This document shows, in pieces, positions 39,777 through 49,354 of a DNA stretch of 64,000 nucleotides. A program made the position numbers and the translations under genes. The first letter of the stretch is position 1, and the number at the start of each line of letters is the position of its first letter. This stretch comes from JAXMAR01 sp046350295 (lineage in GTDB: Bacteria; Planctomycetota; Planctomycetia; Gemmatales; Gemmataceae). The DNA lies in assembly GCA_046350295.1 (NCBI GenBank), contig JAXMAR010000018.1, positions 62,001-126,000 of the forward strand. The letters are read 5' to 3'. A model generated the notes under the pieces. That model did no database searches. It saw nothing but the letters and a program-made list of their open reading frames with translations, and was not told where the DNA came from.

Positions 39777-42700
39777 ATGTCACGTCTTCATTCTCTCTGG
39801 CGCTGGTTCCGTGGACTTGTTCGCCCGCTGGGTGGTCAAAAGAACAAGAAAGCCCGGTCGCGTAAGGCCGCCCCGACCTATCGCCTTCGCCTGGAGGCGC
39901 TCGAGGACCGCACGCTGTTCGCGGTCAACGTCCTCTCGGTGATCCCGGCCCTGACGCAGACGGGGAACGGACAGAGCGAGGCGGTGCCGACACACTCGGT
40001 GAGCGATGACGGACGCTTCGTAGTTTATTCGAGCCTGTCGACCGACCTCGTCACCGGCCAGAACGAGCCGGCGGCGACGGAGAACGTGTTTCTTTACGAC
40101 AGTCTCGGCAACGGCGGGGCCGGTTCGACCGTCATGGTCAGCCATCAGGCGGGAACGACGGCGACTTCGGCGGACGGCACCTCGTTCAACCCAGTCGTCA
40201 GCGGCGACGGCTCGACGATCGCTTTCTTCAGTACGTCGACCAACTTGATCAGCGGCCAGACCATCCCGAACGGCACCGTTCAACTCTACGTTTACGACGT
40301 CGCATCCGGCGGCATCAAGCTCGCAACCCATGCGTTCGGGGCGCCGATCAGCGGCGCGTCGACCGGGGCGAATGGGGCGAACCCGGGTGTGCCCCCTGGC
40401 CCGAGCGTCCACTGGCAAAACACGCTGGGTTACAGCGTCCCGGCCTATCCGGGAACCTCGGGCCTGGGTGGCGGCTTCTTCCCCGGTGGCGTAGCCGGCG
40501 GTCTAGCCTTGCCGAGCTTGAGCCACGACGGCAAGTACATCGTCTACATTGACGACGCGACCAACCTGGGCGCCGCCAACACCGGCCTCGATCCATTTTC
40601 CGGTCTGCCGAACACCAACGTCTACCTCTACAACAACAACCCTGCCGATGGCACGTTCGGCTCAAATACCCTGATTAGCCACGCGGCCGGACAATCCACC
40701 ACAACCGCGAACGGTTCGGCGGGCGGCGGCGGCGCCTATGCCTCCACGGCTGCCATCAGCGCCGATGGCAGCACGGTCGCCTTCACGGACCCCGGCGTCA
40801 ACCTGGTCACGGGACAGAGCACCGACGGTGTCAGCGATCAACTCTACGTCTGGCATCGCACAGGCGCCCAGGCCGGAACGACGGTGCTCGCGAGCCACAA
40901 GCTGGGAGCGTCCCTCGTCGGTGGAACAATCGGCGGCTCCTTCCTGTTCGGCTTCACCGGCGACACCCCTCCTTCGCTGAGTGGCGACGGCTCCGTGGTC
41001 GCCTATTACTTCGCGGGCACGGACCTCGTCAACACTACCGCCGCGACGCAAGGGACGCCCAGCGTTCTCAACGTCTTCCGCTACGATGTCGCCTCGAACA
41101 CAAACGACCTTGTGACGCACGTCTTCGGCGACAACACCAAGATGGGGGACAATCCGCAGAACCAGATCGCGTCGTTCGGCGTGGGCCCGTCTGAAGCGAC
41201 CGGACCGCACATCAGCTCCGACGGCCACTACATCGCTTACGCCAACAACTCGAGCAACCTGCTTTCCACGCCGATCTCCGGGCAGAACGGCCGCGACAAC
41301 GTCTACCTTTACGACTCGACCACGCACCTCAACACGCTCGTCAACAACGATGGAACGGGGTCCGGTCTCACGCCCAACGCCGGAGGCGCGACCGCGCCGG
41401 GCATGAGCGCCGACGGGCGGTTTGTCACGTTCATGGACCTCGCCGCCCCAGCCACCGGCAGCCTGACCGGCGTTGCCGGGACGGTCAACGTCCGCTTGTT
41501 TGACCGGCAGGCCGCGGCGGGAACTCAGCCGACGATCATCGGCCAATCGTACGACGCCACGCATCTGCCGCCCCTGACCGGGACCGGTTCGTTCGTGGCC
41601 GCGACGCTCATGTTCTACGCCAGCGCCCTGCAGCCGACGGTCATGAGCGCCGACGGCACGACCATCGTCTGGAGCGGTCCGGTCGACGCGCATTCGATGG
41701 TGTCGAGCGTCACCGACAACAACCTGAACTTCGACGTCTTCTCGGTCAAGAACTCCACCGGCGGCTCCGGTACGTCCAGCACCAGCACGTCGCTCACCAT
41801 CACCAACACCAGCAACGTTGCCATCACCACTTCGACCTACGGCCAGAGCATCACGCTGACGGCGACCATCGTGCCGACGCCGGCGGTCGCCTCCGGCATC
41901 GTCGGTGACACGGTGACGTTCTTCAGCGGGTCGACGCAACTCGGGACGGGGACGGTCAGCGTCGTCAGCGGCCAATACCAGGCGAGCTACGTCACGAGCC
42001 TGGTCGGCGCCGGAAACTACACGCAGATCTATGCCAAGTACCCCGGCGATTCGACGACGCAGCCGAGCCAGTCGACCAACCATTCGCTCACCGTGACGCC
42101 GGCGACCCTCACCTACAACGCGAACACGCAGACCAAGGTCTACGGCGATCCCAACCCGAGCCTCACCGGCAACGTCACCGGCCTCGTCAACGGCGAGACG
42201 CTCGGCGGCGTCACCACCGGCACGCTCACGTTCACGACGACGGCCACGAACTCGAGCAACGTCGGCAATTACGCCATCAACGGCGGCGGCCTGACGCCCA
42301 ACGGGAACTACGTGTTCGCCCAGGCCTCGGGCAACGCCACCGCCCTCAGCATCACGCCCAAGCAGTTGACTTACAACGCCACCAGCGTCAGCCGGCCGTA
42401 TGGCAGCGCCAACCCCTCCCTGTCGGGGAGCGTCAGCGGTTTCGTCAACGGCGATACCCTGGGGAGCGCCACCACGGGCACGCTGGCTTTCGCCACGACC
42501 GCCACGACGGCGAGCAACGTCGGCAGCTACGCCATCACCGGCTCGGGCTTGACCGCCAACAACGGCAACTACACGTTCGCCCAGGCTTCGGGCAACGCGA
42601 CCGCGCTGACGGTGACGGCTGCCACGCTCGCTTACGTCGCCAACAGCGCCACGAAGATCTACGGCGACGCCATCCCGACGCTCAGCGGCAGCGTCACGGG

Positions 42701-45700
42701 CCTCGTCAACGGCGATACGCTCTCCGGTGTCACGACCGGAACGGCGACGTTCAGCACGACCGCGACCGCGGCGAGCAACGTCGGCAATTACGCCATCACC
42801 GGCTCGGGCCTCACGCTGACCAGCTCCAATTACGTCTTCGGTCAGGCGGCCGGCAACGCGACCGCGCTCACCATCAACCCGGCGACCCTGACCTATAACG
42901 CGAACAGCGCCACCAAGGTCTATGGAGCCGGCGTTCCCGCGCTCAGCGGCAACGTCAGCGGCCTCGTCAACGGCGACACGCTGGCAGGCGCCACCACCGG
43001 CACGCTCGCGTTCTCGACGACGGCCACCCCGGCCAGCAACGTCGGCAATTACGCGATCACGGGCGGCGGATTGACCGCGAATAACGGCAATTACACGTTC
43101 GTGCAGGCCTCCGGCAACGCCACCGCCCTCAGCGTCACGCCGGCGACGCTGACCTACGTCGCGACCACGGCGACCAAAGCGTATGGCGCCAGCATCCCCA
43201 CGCTCAACGGAAGCGTCACCGGCTTCGTCAACGGCGACACGCAGGCCAGCGCGACCACCGGAACGCTCGCGTTTTCGACGACGGCGACCTCCGCGAGCAA
43301 TGTCGGCGGCTATGCCGTCACCGGCTCCGGCTTGACGGCGAACAACGGCAATTACACCTTCGTGCAGGCGGCGGGCAACGCGACCGCATTCTCCATCACC
43401 CCCGCGACTCTGGCCTACACCGCGACCCCGGCGAGCCGGCCCTACGGCTCGAGCAATCCGGCCCTGAGCGGCTCCGTCACCGGCCTGGTCAACGGCGACA
43501 CCCTGAGCGGCGTCACCACCGGGACGGCGAGCTTCGGTACCACCGCGACGAGCGCCAGCGGCGCCGGCTCCTATGCGATCACGGGGACGGGCCTGACGCT
43601 GACGAGCTCCAACTACGTCCTGGCGCAGGCCACGGCGAACGCCACGGCGTTGACGATCAATCCCGTGACGCTTACTTACACGGCCACCGCGGCCTCGCGG
43701 GCCTACGGCGCCGCCAATCCGGCGCTCACGGGAAGCGTCACCGGCTTCGTCAACGGCGACACACTGGGAAGCGCGACGACCGGCACGCTCAGCTTCTCGA
43801 CGCTCGCCAACAGCACGAGCGGCATCGGCAGCTACGCCGTCACCGGCTCCGGCCTCAGCGCGACCAATTACGTCTTCGCGCAGGCGGCCGCCAATGCGAC
43901 GGCGTTCAGCGTCACGACCGCGCCGCTTTCGATCAAGGCCAACGACAAGAGCAAGAACTACGGCCAGACGATCAGCTTCGCCGGCACGGAGTTCAGCGCG
44001 ACGGGTCTGAAGAACGGCGAGACGGTCGGCAGCGTCAGCCTCAGCAGCACCGGCGCCGCGGCAACCGCGTCCGTGGCGGGCAGCACGTACGCCATCCAGG
44101 CAAGCGCGGCGACCGGCGGCACGTTCAACGCGAGCAACTACGCCATCACTTACCAGGACGGAGCTCTGACGGTGAACCAGGCGGCGCTGACGGTCAAGGC
44201 CAACGACGCGACCAAGATCGTCGGCCAGACCGTCACCTTCACCGGGACCGAGTTCAGCGCCAGCGGCTTGCAGAACGGCGAGACGATCGGCTCGGCGACC
44301 ATCACCAGCGCCGGGGCGGCTTCCGCCGCCTCGACCGCCGGCAGCCCCTACACGATCAACATCAGCGGGGCGACCGGCGGCACGTTCAATGCAGGCAATT
44401 ACGCCATCAGTTATCAAACCGGCCTGCTGTTCGTGAGCGCGGCGGCGAACGACGTCTACGTCAGCACCGCCTTCAACCTGCCGTTCGGGACGCCGGTCAA
44501 CAACGCCGACACCGACAATCAACCGGCGACGATCGGCGTCAACGCCTTCAGCAGCATCCAGCAAGCGATCAACGCCGTGGCCGCGGGCGGCACGGTCCAC
44601 GTCGCCAGCGGCACGTACGCCGAGAGCCTGGTCATCAGCCAATCCTTGACGCTCCAGGGGACAGCGGCCGGGTTCGTGGTTTCCGGATCGGGCGCCGGCA
44701 CGGGAATCACGGTGACCGGGCAGACTGTCGCCATCGCCCATGTGACGGTGCAAGGGTTCGGGACCGGGTTGGTCGCGGGCTCCACGGTCGCGGTCCTTAC
44801 GCTGACCGACGTCCACTTCATCGGCAACACCGTCGGCGCGACCATCACCGGCGTCCCGACGTTTAACATCTACGGCACTGACACGGCGGAAGCGTACCTC
44901 GTCCAATCCACGCAGATCACAAAGGCCGGCGAGAACGCCATCGCCTACAGCGGCGTCGCCAACCTCAACCTGTACACGCTGGGGGGCAGCGACCAGGTGA
45001 CGATCACCGGCGACGCCGCCGGCACGGCCCTCTCCGTCTTCGGCGGCGACGGCGCCGATGTCTTCGACATCACTACCGCGAGCGGACGGCTCGGGCAGGT
45101 CCTCGGCGCGCCGGTCACGCTCGACGGCGGGACGGGCAGCAATCAGTTGATCGTCGACGAGGCCGCTGCGACGGCCGGCGACGTGATCACCGTCCTGGCC
45201 AACAAGATCCTCGGCGAGGGACCGTTCCCGTTCACGATCAATTACACGGCGACCGGCGGCGATTTCGCGACCGGCGTGCAGATCATGACGGGCTCCAGCG
45301 ACGATTGGGTTCGCGTCCGCGGCACGGCGGCCCAGGCCCCGGTGAGCGTCCTGAGCGGCGCCGGCAACGACGTGATCGACGTCCAGGCGCAAAGCAACCG
45401 CCTCGGCGATGTGCTGGCCGCGCCGGTCGCGCTGGACGCGGGCGCCGGGAACAATCAGCTCAGCGTGAGCGAGGCGAACAGCGCGGTGGCGGACACGGTC
45501 ACCGTCCTCGCCAACCAGATCCTCGGCCAGGGCGCGGCGCCGTTCTCCCTCAGTTACAAGGCGACCGGCGGCAGCTTCACCAGCGTGAAGCTCACGACCG
45601 GTAGTGGCGCCGACGTGATCAATGTCACGGCTCCGAGCGGACGCTTCGGTGACGTCCCGACCGGCCCCATCTCGATCGATGCCGGCGCCGGCAGCAACGC

Positions 45701-46787
45701 CCTGAACTTCAGCGAGGCGAACAGTCCGTACGGGGACGTCTTCACGGTCCTGCCCACGCAGATCCGCGGCGATGGGCCGCTCCCCTTCGTCATCAACTAC
45801 ACCGCCACGGGCGGCAGCTTCGGCGCCGGCATCAGCGTCACCGGCGGTTCGAGCGACGACTGGGTCCGCGTCTACGGCCTGCCCGCGCAGACATCGCTGA
45901 ACGTTTTCAGCAACGCCGGCAACGACGTGATCGACGTGGCGCCGCTCGCCAACCGGATCGGCGACACGCTGAAGAGTCCCGTCGCGATCGACGCCGGCCC
46001 CGGCGTCAATCAGCTCAACGTGAACGAAGCGGTCAGCACGGCCGGCGACCAGTTGATCCTCCAGGCCAACCAGGTGCTGGGGGTTGTTGGGGCGGTACCG
46101 TTCCAGGTGAACTACGGCGCCAGCGGCGGCACGTTCAGCGGCGTCAATGTGACGACAGGCGCCAGTGACGACTGGGTCCGGGTCTTCGGCTCGCCGGCGG
46201 CCCCGCTCAACGTGCAGACCCGGAACGGCAACGACGTGATCGAAGTGGCGGCGCAGGCCAACCGGCTCGGCGACGTGCTCGCCGGCGCGGTCTCGGTCGA
46301 CGCCGGCGCGGGCGCTAACTCTTTGCGGGTGAGCGAAGCGGCGAGCGCCGCGGGGGACGTGTTCAACCTCACCACCAACCAGATCGTCGGCGCCGGACCG
46401 GTTCCGTTCGTGGTCAATTTTGCCGCCTCGGGCGGTAGCTTCTCCGGCATCGTGTTGACGACCGGCGTCAACGACGACTGGGTCCGCTTCTTCAGCAAGC
46501 CCGCGGCGCCCGTCACCATCCAGTCCGGCGCCGGCAACGACGTGATCGACCTCTCGGTGAGCAAGTCGGCGCCGTTCAACAACCTGACCGTCGACGGCGG
46601 CGCGGGGAACAACATCATCGAGGTCTTCGACCAGACGGGCGGCGCCCAGCTGCAGACCAGCCCGAGCTCGAGCACGAGCGGCGAGACACGCGTCCTCTAT
46701 CTCGGCCTCTACGTGGACGACCTGTATTTCCAGAACGTGTCGACGACGAGCGGCATCAGGCTGTTCGCCAAGACGGTATCGCTCTGA
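39777..46787 (+). CDS. Giant exported repeat protein (beta-propeller, Ig-like, MBG repeats, beta-helix)
   Basis: 2336 residues from the ATG at 39,777. A basic leader and YRLRLEALEDRTLFAVNV resemble the leader of the 14-kb surface protein. Residues 60-650: TolB/PD40-like propeller blades (VSDDGRFVVYSSLSTDLVTG, LSHDGKYIVYIDDATNL, SADGSTVAFTDPGVNLVTGQ). About 660-775: Ig-like domain (ITLTATIVPTPAVASGIVGD). About 775-1380: seven MBG-type repeats plus two related ones. About 1560-1700: beta-helix segment (IQQAINAVAAGGTVHVASGT). About 1740-2260: five repeats of about 95 residues, each with G-D-V-L..A-P-V..D-A-G-x-G. No sortase or PEP-type anchor is visible. An adhesin or wall protein is likely. Confidence 0.85.
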   Translation: MSRLHSLWRWFRGLVRPLGGQKNKKARSRKAAPTYRLRLEALEDRTLFAVNVLSVIPALTQTGNGQSEAVPTHSVSDDGRFVVYSSLSTDLVTGQNEPAATENVFLYDSLGNGGAGSTVMVSHQAGTTATSADGTSFNPVVSGDGSTIAFFSTSTNLISGQTIPNGTVQLYVYDVASGGIKLATHAFGAPISGASTGANGANPGVPPGPSVHWQNTLGYSVPAYPGTSGLGGGFFPGGVAGGLALPSLSHDGKYIVYIDDATNLGAANTGLDPFSGLPNTNVYLYNNNPADGTFGSNTLISHAAGQSTTTANGSAGGGGAYASTAAISADGSTVAFTDPGVNLVTGQSTDGVSDQLYVWHRTGAQAGTTVLASHKLGASLVGGTIGGSFLFGFTGDTPPSLSGDGSVVAYYFAGTDLVNTTAATQGTPSVLNVFRYDVASNTNDLVTHVFGDNTKMGDNPQNQIASFGVGPSEATGPHISSDGHYIAYANNSSNLLSTPISGQNGRDNVYLYDSTTHLNTLVNNDGTGSGLTPNAGGATAPGMSADGRFVTFMDLAAPATGSLTGVAGTVNVRLFDRQAAAGTQPTIIGQSYDATHLPPLTGTGSFVAATLMFYASALQPTVMSADGTTIVWSGPVDAHSMVSSVTDNNLNFDVFSVKNSTGGSGTSSTSTSLTITNTSNVAITTSTYGQSITLTATIVPTPAVASGIVGDTVTFFSGSTQLGTGTVSVVSGQYQASYVTSLVGAGNYTQIYAKYPGDSTTQPSQSTNHSLTVTPATLTYNANTQTKVYGDPNPSLTGNVTGLVNGETLGGVTTGTLTFTTTATNSSNVGNYAINGGGLTPNGNYVFAQASGNATALSITPKQLTYNATSVSRPYGSANPSLSGSVSGFVNGDTLGSATTGTLAFATTATTASNVGSYAITGSGLTANNGNYTFAQASGNATALTVTAATLAYVANSATKIYGDAIPTLSGSVTGLVNGDTLSGVTTGTATFSTTATAASNVGNYAITGSGLTLTSSNYVFGQAAGNATALTINPATLTYNANSATKVYGAGVPALSGNVSGLVNGDTLAGATTGTLAFSTTATPASNVGNYAITGGGLTANNGNYTFVQASGNATALSVTPATLTYVATTATKAYGASIPTLNGSVTGFVNGDTQASATTGTLAFSTTATSASNVGGYAVTGSGLTANNGNYTFVQAAGNATAFSITPATLAYTATPASRPYGSSNPALSGSVTGLVNGDTLSGVTTGTASFGTTATSASGAGSYAITGTGLTLTSSNYVLAQATANATALTINPVTLTYTATAASRAYGAANPALTGSVTGFVNGDTLGSATTGTLSFSTLANSTSGIGSYAVTGSGLSATNYVFAQAAANATAFSVTTAPLSIKANDKSKNYGQTISFAGTEFSATGLKNGETVGSVSLSSTGAAATASVAGSTYAIQASAATGGTFNASNYAITYQDGALTVNQAALTVKANDATKIVGQTVTFTGTEFSASGLQNGETIGSATITSAGAASAASTAGSPYTINISGATGGTFNAGNYAISYQTGLLFVSAAANDVYVSTAFNLPFGTPVNNADTDNQPATIGVNAFSSIQQAINAVAAGGTVHVASGTYAESLVISQSLTLQGTAAGFVVSGSGAGTGITVTGQTVAIAHVTVQGFGTGLVAGSTVAVLTLTDVHFIGNTVGATITGVPTFNIYGTDTAEAYLVQSTQITKAGENAIAYSGVANLNLYTLGGSDQVTITGDAAGTALSVFGGDGADVFDITTASGRLGQVLGAPVTLDGGTGSNQLIVDEAAATAGDVITVLANKILGEGPFPFTINYTATGGDFATGVQIMTGSSDDWVRVRGTAAQAPVSVLSGAGNDVIDVQAQSNRLGDVLAAPVALDAGAGNNQLSVSEANSAVADTVTVLANQILGQGAAPFSLSYKATGGSFTSVKLTTGSGADVINVTAPSGRFGDVPTGPISIDAGAGSNALNFSEANSPYGDVFTVLPTQIRGDGPLPFVINYTATGGSFGAGISVTGGSSDDWVRVYGLPAQTSLNVFSNAGNDVIDVAPLANRIGDTLKSPVAIDAGPGVNQLNVNEAVSTAGDQLILQANQVLGVVGAVPFQVNYGASGGTFSGVNVTTGASDDWVRVFGSPAAPLNVQTRNGNDVIEVAAQANRLGDVLAGAVSVDAGAGANSLRVSEAASAAGDVFNLTTNQIVGAGPVPFVVNFAASGGSFSGIVLTTGVNDDWVRFFSKPAAPVTIQSGAGNDVIDLSVSKSAPFNNLTVDGGAGNNIIEVFDQTGGAQLQTSPSSSTSGETRVLYLGLYVDDLYFQNVSTTSGIRLFAKTVSL
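42103..43925 (+). repeat. Seven tandem MBG-domain repeats within the giant gene
   Basis: Units of about 260 bp start at ATLTYNANTQTKVYGD, QLTYNATSVSRPYGS, ATLAYVANSATKIYGD, ATLTYNANSATKVYGA, ATLTYVATTATKAYGA, ATLAYTATPASRPYGS and VTLTYTATAASRAYGA. Each contains LVNGDT or FVNGDT and ends near NATAL or NATAF. Two shorter relatives (SIKANDKSKNYGQ, TVKANDATKIVGQ) follow to about 44,430. Confidence 0.9.
45085..46560 (+). repeat. Five C-terminal repeats within the giant gene
   Basis: Units of about 290 bp, with landmarks RLGQVLGAPVTLDGG, RLGDVLAAPVALDAG, RFGDVPTGPISIDAG, RIGDTLKSPVAIDAG and RLGDVLAGAVSVDAG, each followed by an N-x-L..EA segment and most by a DDWVRV segment and N-D-V-I-D/E. A partial sixth (NNLTVDGGAGNNIIEV) closes the series. 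Confidence 0.85.
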
Positions 46788-46812
46788 TCCGGCGCCCGCG
46801 CTTCTTCATTGC

Positions 46813-46845
46813 AAGGGGACTGTCCTCCACGGGACAGTCCCCTTT
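46813..46845. terminator. Bidirectional hairpin terminator
   Basis: AAGGGGACTGTCC and GGGACAGTCCCCTTT form a stem of about 13 bp with A/T at its base, between the convergent giant gene and RNase D gene. It shares the GGGACAGTCCCC core with the 31.0-kb hairpin. Confidence 0.82.
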
Positions 46846-46861
46846 CTGCATCACCGAGCGC

Positions 46862-48046
46862 CTACTCGACCACGAACGGGGCCGGAGACACCGCGTCGCG
46901 CACGCGCAGGCTCGTCTTCCCGTCGAGGAACACTTCCAGGGCCGGCGTCACCTCTTGGGCACGCCAGCCGCGGGCCAGGGGGCTCTCGGGCGTCGGCGCC
47001 GTTTGCCGCAGCCGCCCTTTGACGAGCGCTTTCAGGTCGCCGGCGGACGCGGCCAGGGCCGGCGCCACGTGGCGCCGCGCGCACCAATCGGCGAGCACCA
47101 GGCCCAGGACGCTGCTCAAGAGGGCGACCTGCGGCGGGTCGGCTTCCCGGTCGTACGGGGCGGGCATCTCATCGGCGGGGAGCGCGCGGGCGGCCTCGAT
47201 GACCGGCATCAGGGCGTCGGCGTGCTTCTTGGCGAGGCCGCGGACGACGTGGAGGTCCTTGGCCGAGCGCGGATTGCGGCGGGCGATTTCGACGAGCAGG
47301 TCATCGCGCAGGAGCGAGCGCGGCGGGCGGTTGGCCTTGTGGGCCAGCTCCTCGCGCCACTGGAAGATGGCGCGGAGGACGGCGAGGCGGCGGCGGTCGA
47401 GCGTGCCGGATCCCTTGAGCTTGCGCCACTTCTCGCCGGTCGGCGCCAGGCCCGCTTCATCCACCTGCGATTGCTCGCGCAGTCGGGCGAACTCCTCGCC
47501 GGCCCAGTCGAGGCGGCCCAGCTCTTCGAGACGCTTGTGCAGCTTGCGGTAGAGAGGGAGTAGGTGGCGGACGTCGTCGAACGCGTAGCCGATCTGCTCG
47601 CCCGTGAGGGGGCGGTGGCGCCATTCGGTGAGCGTCTCCCCCTTGGAGAGCCGCTTACCGAGAAGCGCTTCGACCAAGTTGCCATGGCTGATGGGATAGG
47701 TGAGGCCGATCAGGCCCGCGGCGATCTGGAGGTCGAAGACGTTCCCGGGCGCTTTGCCGCTGGCGAGGTGGCAGAGGCGAATCTCCTCGCGGCCGGCGTG
47801 GACGACAACCAGGTGATCGGGATGGACGACGACGTTCCAGAAGGCGTCGAGCGACTCGAAGGCGAACGGGTCGATGAGGTAGAGCGTGTCGTCCGTCGCG
47901 ACCTGGATGAGGCACAGCTCCGGGTGATAGGAGGTCTCGCCGACGAACTCGGTGTCGAAGCCGAAGACCTTGCTATGGGCGAGGCGGGCACAGCAGTCGT
48001 CGAGCGCGTCGAGCGTCGTGACGACGAGTTCGTTGGGGCGGGTCAT
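46862..48046 (-). CDS. rnd: Ribonuclease D
   Basis: A 3'-5' exoribonuclease for tRNA and other stable RNA ends, 394 residues (E. coli 375). DEDDy exonuclease domain: motif I VFGFDTEFVGE (D31, E33), motif II VVHAGREEIRLCHLA, motif III GYAFDDVRHLLPLY (Y and D four apart). In motif II the usual aspartate of HAGxED/HAAxQD is a glutamate (HAGREE). I recall similar sequences in related phyla but cannot verify this here. An HRDC domain follows at about 215-290 (RLAVLRAIFQWREELAHKAN), then a second HRDC-like region. Promoter side faces right; the next gene on the same strand starts more than 140 bases away. Confidence 0.92.
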   Translation of the reverse strand: MTRPNELVVTTLDALDDCCARLAHSKVFGFDTEFVGETSYHPELCLIQVATDDTLYLIDPFAFESLDAFWNVVVHPDHLVVVHAGREEIRLCHLASGKAPGNVFDLQIAAGLIGLTYPISHGNLVEALLGKRLSKGETLTEWRHRPLTGEQIGYAFDDVRHLLPLYRKLHKRLEELGRLDWAGEEFARLREQSQVDEAGLAPTGEKWRKLKGSGTLDRRRLAVLRAIFQWREELAHKANRPPRSLLRDDLLVEIARRNPRSAKDLHVVRGLAKKHADALMPVIEAARALPADEMPAPYDREADPPQVALLSSVLGLVLADWCARRHVAPALAASAGDLKALVKGRLRQTAPTPESPLARGWRAQEVTPALEVFLDGKTSLRVRDAVSPAPFVVE

Positions 48047-48189
48047 GCGTTCATCTTAACGGCGCGGCCAAAGGTAGTCGACTCGCTCGGCGCATCGACT
48101 GGCCGACAGCCTTTCAGCTTCGTCAGGGAAGCCTGTCGCAAACCGGCGTTCGATCGTGACGCGACCCTGTCGACGCGCGGAGCGATCGC

Positions 48190-48960
48190 CTACCTTGTCG
48201 ACCAGCCGCCGTCGACAGGCAGAACGACGCCGGTGATGAGGCGGGATTCGTCGCTACAGAGGAAGACGGCGGCTTCCGCGACGTCGTCCGGACGCCCCGC
48301 TCCGGGGCCGAGGGGTTGCTTGGCTTCGAGGAAAGAGCGGATGGCGGGGTCGCCGATCGCGCGGCCGGCCATGGGCGTGTCGATGAGCCCGGGGGCCAGA
48401 GCGTTGACGCGGATGCCGTGCGCCGCGTAGCGTGCGGCGGCGAGGCGGGTGAGGGACAGGACGCCCCCCTTGGCGGCGGTGTAAGCGGCGGTGTCGAAAT
48501 GCTCGGGAGCCGGGTGGAAGGCGAGCACGCTGGCCATGTTGAGGATGACCCCCCTGCCCTGTTCGAGAAACAGGCGCAGGGCGGCGCGGTTGCTGAGAAA
48601 GACGCTGGTCAGGTTGATGTCGATGGTACGGCGCCAGCCGGAGTCCGAGCATTCGTGCAACGAGCCGTCGCCGTCTGTGCGGCCGCTGGCGCCGGCGATG
48701 TGGAAGAGGATGTCGAGTCCGCCCAGGCGCTCGCGCGTCGCGGCGAAAAGGCGGTCGATGTCGGCGGGTTGAGTGGCGTCGCACTGGACGAACTGGACAT
48801 CGCCGAGCGTCTGGAGAGAGACGAGCGTATCGGCGGGGATGGGCTCAAGACCGGCGAGGACGAGCCTGGCGCCTTCTTGGAGGAAGCGGCGGGCGGTGGC
48901 GAGGCCGATGCCGCCGGAGCCGCCGAGGAGGAGGGCGCGTTTGTTGTTGAGGCGAGGCAT
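48190..48960 (-). CDS. Short-chain dehydrogenase/reductase (SDR)
   Basis: 256 residues, a classical SDR. The cofactor loop RALLLGGSGGIGLATARRFL opens the protein. The catalytic Y-x3-K is in FDTAAYTAAKGGVLSLTRLA, with the serine in NMASVLAFHP. The family GGW ending VITGVVLPVDGGW-like (ITGVVLPVDGGWSTR) is present. The loop lacks the first Thr of TGxxxGIG, having Gly instead. An acidic residue at the end of strand 2 is replaced (AGLEPIPAD), so NADP or NAD preference is unclear. Substrate unknown. I chose the ATG at 48,960 over a GTG at 48,999 because the Rossmann fold begins right after it. Confidence 0.9.
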   Translation of the reverse strand: MPRLNNKRALLLGGSGGIGLATARRFLQEGARLVLAGLEPIPADTLVSLQTLGDVQFVQCDATQPADIDRLFAATRERLGGLDILFHIAGASGRTDGDGSLHECSDSGWRRTIDINLTSVFLSNRAALRLFLEQGRGVILNMASVLAFHPAPEHFDTAAYTAAKGGVLSLTRLAAARYAAHGIRVNALAPGLIDTPMAGRAIGDPAIRSFLEAKQPLGPGAGRPDDVAEAAVFLCSDESRLITGVVLPVDGGWSTR

Positions 48961-49015
48961 CCCTTCTTGGTACCAGAGCGCACGCCGGACAGTCAACACA
49001 AGGGCAGACGCCCGG

Positions 49016-49279
49016 TCACTTTCGAGCGCGCATCCTCTCCTGGAGAAGACGCTTGGCTTTCTCCAGCTCTTTTTTTCGCGTCGCCGAAAGATTCTTGCCG
49101 GCGCGATTGATGAAGAACTGGATCATGCGGACTCCGGAGCCGGGACCTTTGGGGCTGACTTTCTTGGTCGCCATGACGCGTGCAATGGTGGCCGCATCCT
49201 TGGTGAAGAGGCCTTGGGGCGGGAAGGTAGAAATGGTTTTCACCTTGCCGGACCAGCGTTTGGGTTTCTCGCGCGTCAT
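49016..49279 (-). CDS. DUF3175-family small basic protein
   Basis: 87 residues: MTREKPKRWSGKVKTIST, then the family pattern GLFTKDAATIARVMA, KGPGSGVRMIQFFINRAGKN and LSATRKKELEKAKRLLQERM. DUF3175 proteins are short, basic and of unknown function, often near DNA metabolism genes; here the neighbour upstream is ada. The ATG at 49,279 is preferred because upstream codons are not conserved in pattern. RNA or DNA binding is a guess from charge. Confidence 0.8.
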   Translation of the reverse strand: MTREKPKRWSGKVKTISTFPPQGLFTKDAATIARVMATKKVSPKGPGSGVRMIQFFINRAGKNLSATRKKELEKAKRLLQERMRARK

Positions 49280-49354
49280 GACTGTTCTCCTTTCGCCTAC
49301 TGAAACCGGAATCAGAAGCGAAGGAGCAATCGGCGCGCCAAGCGTCAGGCGCAC

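Noticed and set aside
40662..45392. Minus-strand open frame of 1576 codons inside the giant gene
   Set aside because: It is the antisense of the repeat region; composition is Arg/Ala/Gly-rich without domains, and the plus frame has clear domains. GC-rich codon use keeps this frame open.
42103..46560. Regular repeats considered as a CRISPR array
   Set aside because: Units are about 260-290 bp, coding and diverged, with no short identical repeats or unique spacers and no cas genes anywhere in the window.
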